Source: CAYYAQ01 sp964469555
GTDB lineage: Bacteria; Planctomycetota; UBA1135; UBA2386
Length of the DNA stretch: 10,877 nucleotides
Direction: 5' to 3'
Assembly (NCBI GenBank): GCA_964469555.1
Contig: CAYYAQ010000176.1
Location: 1 to 10,877 of the forward strand
Position 1 is the stretch's first letter. Each line of letters opens with the position of its first letter. The notes under the pieces are model-generated. The model searched no databases and had not been told where the DNA came from. It saw only the letters and a list, made by a program, of their open reading frames with translations. Made by a program: the position numbers and the translations under genes. Of the stretch, positions 6,869 through 10,877 are shown piece after piece.

Positions 6869-7252
6869 TCAGACGGGCTGCTGGAAGCCGTCTTCAGCCA
6901 TCAGCCGGTTGGCCCGTTCCGGATCCTGTTCGTCGGCTGAAATGCTCAGGTAGTAGGGCAGCGTGACCGGCTCCTGAGACAGGACGACGATCTTCGACTC
7001 ACACAGACGCTCGATAACCGAGTCGATGGTCGCTTCGAGCGTGCGTGGCGGACTCTGACCGTATTGCCGGCCGACGAGATCGATCAGCTGCCGGACCGTG
7101 TGGGTGCCGTCGGCCAGGAGAAAGACCTTGCCGAGCCAGGGCTCCAGCGGCTCCGTCACCGAGGCGTCGTGCATGTCGACGAGCATGACGCCGGCCTCTC
7201 GCACGGCGAACAGCACGGTCCGGGCGAAGTACATCGATCGATTGTCGGTCAT
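6869..7252 (-). CDS. PqqD-family-like protein
   Basis: From the ATG at 7252 the product has 127 residues. Residues about 40-90 fit the PqqD fold pattern: hydrophobic strand 'VFLLADGTHTVRQLIDLVG', then Y65 and a helix 'LEATIDSVIERLCESKIVVL'. PqqD-type proteins bind precursor peptides (RiPP recognition element) for radical-SAM or other maturases, or occur as stand-alone modules. No maturase or precursor peptide is recognisable in the window, so the partner is unknown. The frame is open upstream to 7906, and 7600-7253 also looks coding, so the true protein may be longer (see the separate entry). No strong Shine-Dalgarno sequence precedes 7252. The DUF1800 gene is divergent. Confidence 0.6.
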   Translation of the reverse strand: MTDNRSMYFARTVLFAVREAGVMLVDMHDASVTEPLEPWLGKVFLLADGTHTVRQLIDLVGRQYGQSPPRTLEATIDSVIERLCESKIVVLSQEPVTLPYYLSISADEQDPERANRLMAEDGFQQPV

Positions 7253-7600
7253 GGTCGGGGGTTTGCTCGGGTGGCCCTTATCCCGGATCGGGAGGAGAAT
7301 CGCAACCCGTGGCCAACTCGGATCAGCTCTTCGGTAGGGCGCGCAGAAGAACTCCGGGTACAGCCCGAAGAGGTCGCTACGCCCGGTCTCGATGAACTGC
7401 CTGTTGAGCGCCTCGAACACCTCCGGCCCGCGCGCGTCGGCCCACACCTGGAAGCTAAGCCGGACGCCGGCCTTCGCGTCCGTGACGATCGGCTGCGGAA
7501 GATCCATGCTCACCCAGAGCTTGCGGTTGCCCACGCCCATGAACGCCGGCGAAACGGGCAGGGGGACCGTCCCCCAGCTCGTATTCAAACCGCCGACGAA
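7253..7600 (-). other. Coding-like in-frame extension upstream of the PqqD-like gene
   Basis: This stretch is in frame with the PqqD-like gene and has no stop. It reads like real protein: 'GGLNTSWGTVPLPVSPAFMG', then 'NRKLWVSMDLPQPIVTDAKA' and 'DLFGLYPEFFCAPYRR'. The first part weakly resembles the same secreted-protein C-terminal domain found in the decayed gene at 3716-4005 (VLILG, then VYVD and VDQAG). It may be an N-terminal part of the PqqD-like protein starting at M123 or M134 of the open frame, or a decayed fragment joined to it. Upstream of about 7600 the translation loses coding character. Between 7601 and 7802 I see no gene. Confidence 0.3.
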
Positions 7601-7802
7601 GAACTGCTGCCGGCGGTCGTTGTGGGTCCGTTGCCTGGAACATCTCGAGTTCCCCACTCCCCGTTGTAGTCGACAGATCTCGCGTTGGTTTTCTGCAAGC
7701 GCTTGATTACAGTCAAAGGCTCCGTGCACTGATCGGGTTCGCTCATATCGAACAATTGGCCCCGGTCCTTTCGGACGGCGACCTAACCAGAAACTCAATA
7801 TA

Positions 7803-10046
7803 ATGAGACAGCGAAGGCAATTCAACTGGCGGTGGCTTGCCGTGGTTATGGTCAGCTTCACAGGTGCGGGTGTTGGGCAGGGTGAGGACGAGCTCACGAA
7901 GGCCAACGCCGCCCTGAAGCAGGCTCAAGAGGAGGAAAAAACCGCCTACGATGAGCATTTTTCGAGGGACATGGCCCGGGCTGCCACCCTTGAAATCGCA
8001 CGTTCTGAACGAAGGAGAGCAGAGGGTGCATTGCGGAGCCTGCGGGAGGCCCGGAAGACACTCGAACAGATCCCGGATACCGCCAAAGGAGCGCCCGCAC
8101 AAAAGAACCTGAGCGACAAGATCGCCACCAGCCGGAAAGTGGTTGAGCGGCTGGTCCCCGATTCGACGGCGGCCGACAAGGCGGCTTGGGAGTGGTTGGT
8201 CTCGGCCCAGGCTCTGCGCGACAAGACCGCAGCCAGGACGACTGCGCAGCGGAACCTGCAGGATCTGAAGGCTAGCGCTGCCGAGAAGGCCAGGGTCGCG
8301 GACGCTGGCGCGATGCGACGGGTGGTCTACGAACTGGAAGCCCTGAGGGCTTTCGAAATCACTCAGTGGGCGAGCTACCAAAGAGCGAACATGCAGGTGC
8401 TCGTCAAGCAAACCCACGAGGCCGCCCGGATCGCCAAAGAGCTCGCCGCTGCGGAGACCGATCCGGAGAGAGTGAAAATGCTGGAACAATTCGCGGCGCG
8501 GGAAGCCAAGGAAGAGATCGCCGCAGCGAAGAGCGTCGAGGAGGCAAAGAACGCCGAGATCGGAGCGGCAATCACCGAGATTTACCCCCTTAAAGCCGCC
8601 GCCATGGGTGGGCTCAAACCCCTCTCACCAGATGACTGGGATTACGCCAAGGCACGGCATCTGCTCGTCCGCGCCGGCTTTGGCGGCACCCCGCAGGAGG
8701 TGAAACAACTCCACGCCATGGGGCTCTACAAGGCAGTGGCGCAACTGGTGGAATACTACCGCCAGCCCGCAGCGAGAGTCCCTTTCGATCCAGTGCCTCC
8801 TCTCGCACCGGATCTTCTGGAAGCGAAGGTGCAGACCGAACTCATCCGCAATCGCGCCGCCGGCGTGAGGCGCTCCGTCGAGCGTGGTCAGGTTGCCAAG
8901 CTCCGACGGTCGTGGCTGAAACGCATGGTGGAATCACCCCGTCCGCTCCAGGAAAAACTGACTCTCTTCTGGCACGGGCACTTCGCCACCCAGAACAGCG
9001 TCGTCAATAACAGCTATACCCTGCATCGCCAGATTCAGTTCCTGCGCGAAAACGCAGCAGGCAACTTCGGAGCCCTTCTATACGGCATCGTTCACGATCC
9101 CGCCATGATTCGCTTCCTGGACAACAACAAGAACCTCAAGGGCGAGCCCAACGAGAACCTCGCCCGCGAGATCATGGAACTTTTCGCGATGGGCGTGGAC
9201 CAGGGCTACACCGAAAAGGACATCATCGAAGGCGCCCGCGCGCTTACCGGTTACAACCTGGACCAAGCCAGCGGCGGCTTTCGCTTCCTCCACGACCAGC
9301 ACGACCTCACCGACAAGACGATCTTTGGTCAAACCGGTCCCTGGACGGGAGATGACCTCGTCCGGCTCATCCTCAAACAACCATCGACTTCGCGTTTCAT
9401 CGCCTGGAAGCTCTTTGAGTACTTCACCTACCGCGATCCCGCCAAGGAGACCGTGGAGCACCTGGCCCTCGTTCTGCGAACCAACAACTACGCACTGGAG
9501 CCGCTCCTCAGAAACCTCTTTATGTCGGAGGAGTTCTACAGCTCCCGCGCCATCGGCAATCAGGTCAAGAGCCCGGTCGAACTGGTGGTAGGATTGTTGC
9601 GGGACCTGGGTGCGAATCAACTCACGAGCTATGCCGGCCTGGACAGCGCCACCGGAAAAATGGGACAGCAGTTGCTCGAACCACCGGATGTCAAAGGCTG
9701 GCGTTACGGGCGTTCCTGGATCAACTCCCAACGGCTCTTTGTCCGCTACAACACCGTTTCAGGCCTGGTCAAATCGGCCAGCCGGCCGGAGAAGAAAATC
9801 GGGGTGGACGTTCTCGCGCTCTTGGAGAAGGACGAGGAATGCGACGGCGCGAACAAGGCGGTCGACCTCCTCGCCAGGGCCTGTCTGGCGCGACCCTTGA
9901 GCAAGGAGAAGCGCGAGAAACTGGTTTCCCATCTCGGAGACCTGCCGCCGCGCTCGGAGTGGTCCGCGAAACGTGCCGAGCTAAATGCGAAACTCCGCGA
10001 GCTCCTTGTCCTCATGCTGAGCATGCCCGAATACCAGATGACCTGA
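7803..10046 (+). CDS. DUF1800 family protein with N-terminal coiled coil
   Basis: The product has 747 residues. A signal peptide (1 to about 26; RRQFNWRWLAVVMVSFTGAG) is followed by a long charged, alanine-rich helical or coiled-coil region (about 28-258). The DUF1800 domain spans about 278-745 and shows its conserved stretches: 'HLLVRAGFGGTPQEV' (286-300), 'LTLFWHGHFATQNSV' (386-400), 'NENLAREIMELFAMGVDQGY' (450-469), 'ALTGYNLD' (480-487) and 'EPPDVKGWRYGRSWINSQRL' (626-645). DUF1800 proteins are exported and of unknown biochemical function. They usually sit immediately before a DUF1501 gene, which is not found here. The ATG at 7803 is chosen because it starts the signal peptide; an A/T-rich stretch rather than a clear Shine-Dalgarno sequence precedes it. 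Confidence 0.92.
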   Translation: MRQRRQFNWRWLAVVMVSFTGAGVGQGEDELTKANAALKQAQEEEKTAYDEHFSRDMARAATLEIARSERRRAEGALRSLREARKTLEQIPDTAKGAPAQKNLSDKIATSRKVVERLVPDSTAADKAAWEWLVSAQALRDKTAARTTAQRNLQDLKASAAEKARVADAGAMRRVVYELEALRAFEITQWASYQRANMQVLVKQTHEAARIAKELAAAETDPERVKMLEQFAAREAKEEIAAAKSVEEAKNAEIGAAITEIYPLKAAAMGGLKPLSPDDWDYAKARHLLVRAGFGGTPQEVKQLHAMGLYKAVAQLVEYYRQPAARVPFDPVPPLAPDLLEAKVQTELIRNRAAGVRRSVERGQVAKLRRSWLKRMVESPRPLQEKLTLFWHGHFATQNSVVNNSYTLHRQIQFLRENAAGNFGALLYGIVHDPAMIRFLDNNKNLKGEPNENLAREIMELFAMGVDQGYTEKDIIEGARALTGYNLDQASGGFRFLHDQHDLTDKTIFGQTGPWTGDDLVRLILKQPSTSRFIAWKLFEYFTYRDPAKETVEHLALVLRTNNYALEPLLRNLFMSEEFYSSRAIGNQVKSPVELVVGLLRDLGANQLTSYAGLDSATGKMGQQLLEPPDVKGWRYGRSWINSQRLFVRYNTVSGLVKSASRPEKKIGVDVLALLEKDEECDGANKAVDLLARACLARPLSKEKREKLVSHLGDLPPRSEWSAKRAELNAKLRELLVLMLSMPEYQMT

Positions 10047-10071
10047 ACGAGTCCTGTCCGCCCCAGCAAAA

Positions 10072-10337
10072 CCCCACGCCGCGAAATCGAGCGCCTTAAT
10101 CCAGCCCTGTTCCGCGTTGCTGCGAATCGTCACAAGGTGGCCGCCATGCTTCACGGTTTCTTCTTCCGCCTGTTCCCACGTCATCCGCTTCGCCTGCAGG
10201 GCGTAGGAGTGACCGTTGGACGGGTTCTTGATCCACGCCTGACCGACCAACGCGGGTGACGTAACAAGGATCTTGGTATCGAGATTGGCCCAGAGATCGA
10301 CTGGATCGCCGGGTTCGCGAAGTACGAGAAGGATGAG
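10072..10337 (-). pseudogene. C-type lectin domain protein fragment
   Basis: The minus-strand frame opens after a TGA at 10340-10338 and reads PGDPVDLWANLDTKILVTSP, then 'WIKNPSNGHSYAL', 'TWEQAEEETVKHGGHLVTI' and 'NAEQGWI'. The N-G-H-x-Y, T-W-x-x-A-E and G-G-H-L-V-T-I stretches are the typical first half of a C-type lectin domain. The second half is absent: after about 10072 the frame runs antisense into the 3' end of the DUF1800 gene. The upstream part has no normal signal peptide or clear start, apart from a TTG at 10250. It is most likely a truncated remnant of a secreted lectin-domain protein. Confidence 0.65.
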
Positions 10338-10475
10338 TCACCGACGCATTCTGGCGGCGTGACGGGGGTTACAGACTCTTCGCCTCCAGATAAGAAGCAA
10401 GCCGACGAGTAATCTCGAAGACGTTCCAAGCTGCAATTCCGGCGTCTCCCCCAGGAGCGGTGGATCAGGGCTCGC

Positions 10476-10501
10476 GGGTTCTGGTTCAGGGTTCTGGTTC
10501 A
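10476..10501. repeat. 13-bp perfect tandem duplication
   Basis: GGGTTCTGGTTCA occurs twice head to tail (10476-10488 and 10489-10501). Each unit itself contains two GGTTC-like steps. It lies about 130 bp upstream of the second thioredoxin-like gene. It looks like a slippage product, although a regulatory role is possible. Confidence 0.9.
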
Positions 10502-10617
10502 GAAGTAACGATCCCGCCCCGAATCTGATCGAAGGCAGGGTTCAGCGTGGAGTCTCGGGGCCCGGTCCTTACCATTCGGCACCCGCCGCACGAGCGGCGC
10601 CCTAACCCACACCATCC

Positions 10618-10621
10618 GGAG
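10618..10621 (+). promoter_or_regulatory. Ribosome binding site deciding a GTG start
   Basis: GGAG lies 7 nt before the GTG at 10629. The in-frame ATG at 10641 would be 19 nt away, too far. The spacing therefore favours the GTG start for the second thioredoxin-like gene. Confidence 0.6.
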
Positions 10622-10628
10622 CTATACA

Positions 10629-10877
10629 GTGAGAAACACGATGAAGCGGGTCCTCCCGTGGACCGCCGCCCTGGCGGTAATCGCGCAAGGTGTCGACGCC
10701 CAGCGGCGCTTCGACCAGGACAAGATGAAGGCGAACTATGCCGCGATGCAGGAGCACGGCTGGTACACCGGCGGCGGCTGGATCACGGATCTGGCAGCGG
10801 CCAAGGCCAAAGCCAAGGAGACCGGGAAGCCGATCTTCGCATACTTCACGCGAACCTACTCTCCTTGACCGCCCTGC
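10629..10877 (+). CDS. Putative second exported thioredoxin-like selenoprotein (UxxC), 5' part
   Basis: From the GTG at 10629 the product begins with a signal peptide (about 1-24, ending V-D-A before Q25). A thioredoxin-like N-terminal region follows: WITDLAAAKAKAKETGKPIF at 51-70, then AYFTRTYSP. An in-frame TGA (10866-10868, codon 80) then appears, followed by CCG-CCC-TGC, and the window ends. Reading TGA as selenocysteine gives U80-P-P-C83, a thioredoxin active-site motif with the first cysteine replaced. The 'TGKPIF' stretch and placement match the gene at 6064-4745, so the two are related. The downstream SECIS position lies outside the window and cannot be checked. If TGA is a true stop, the product would be a 79-residue signal peptide plus half a thioredoxin fold that ends just before the active site, which is unlikely to work. 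Confidence 0.68.

Larger units (their letters stand above)
10338..10628. other. Intergenic region before the second thioredoxin-like gene
   Basis: No intact gene is seen. A minus-strand frame of 31 codons (10464-10369) ends with ITRRLASYLEAKSL and TAA and looks coding. It has no start codon and may be another gene remnant. The region also contains the 13-bp tandem duplication at 10476-10501. No confident promoter was found for the downstream gene. Confidence 0.4.

Noticed and set aside
9078..9731. Minus-strand frame of 217 codons opposite the DUF1800 gene
   Set aside because: It lies wholly within the conserved DUF1800 domain on the other strand and shows no family features.
10369..10464. 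Small minus-strand gene ending ITRRLASYLEAKSL
   Set aside because: It looks coding but has only 31 codons, no start codon and no recognised family. It is kept only as a note under the intergenic region.

Overview
The window looks like GC-rich bacterial DNA from a Planctomycetota-type organism or close relative. It holds a very large secreted protein with EF-hand-like loops, HEAT-like repeats and a C-terminal CxxCH cytochrome domain (the planctomycete/verrucomicrobial 'PVC' cytochrome architecture), a DUF1800 protein, and decayed pieces of ELWxxDGT-repeat and C-type-lectin proteins. The phylum is inferred from gene families only.

Layout. A 54-bp structured repeat lies at 2-55 and again at 6635-6688. 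Between the copies sits a minus-strand group, listed here in transcription order: a short coiled-coil ORF (6533-6294), an exported thioredoxin-like/CxxCH/double-PDZ protein (6064-4745), a lipoprotein with a DsbD-alpha-like domain (4800-4111) that overlaps it by 56 bp, a plus-strand pseudogene remnant (about 3554-4050), and the 1105-residue cytochrome protein (3544-227). To the right are a PqqD-like gene (7252-6869, minus), the divergent DUF1800 gene (7803-10046, plus), a C-type-lectin fragment (about 10337-10072, minus), and the 5' end of a second exported thioredoxin-like gene (10629 to the window end, plus).

Main discovery. The 6064-4745 gene is one reading frame interrupted by a single in-frame TGA (5842-5840). 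This codon falls exactly in the thioredoxin active site, giving C-A-P-[TGA]. A perfect 7-bp hairpin with a GGU loop starts 19 nt after it, where a bacterial SECIS element is expected. The second thioredoxin-like gene is also interrupted by an in-frame TGA at its active site (10866-10868), reading [TGA]-P-P-C, and the window ends on that cysteine codon. TGA serves as an ordinary stop for the other main genes, so general recoding is unlikely. The simplest reading is two exported selenocysteine-containing thioredoxin-like proteins in one locus. One is fused to a CxxCH motif and PDZ domains and is translationally overlapped with a DsbD-alpha-like lipoprotein, which suggests an extracytoplasmic selenol/thiol redox module beside a c-type cytochrome.

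The rest looks like an accessory region with gene decay: frameshifted or truncated fragments, a repeat that runs into a coding frame, and small tandem duplications. No tRNA, rRNA, CRISPR array, transposase or selenocysteine-machinery gene (selA, selB, selC, selD) was seen.
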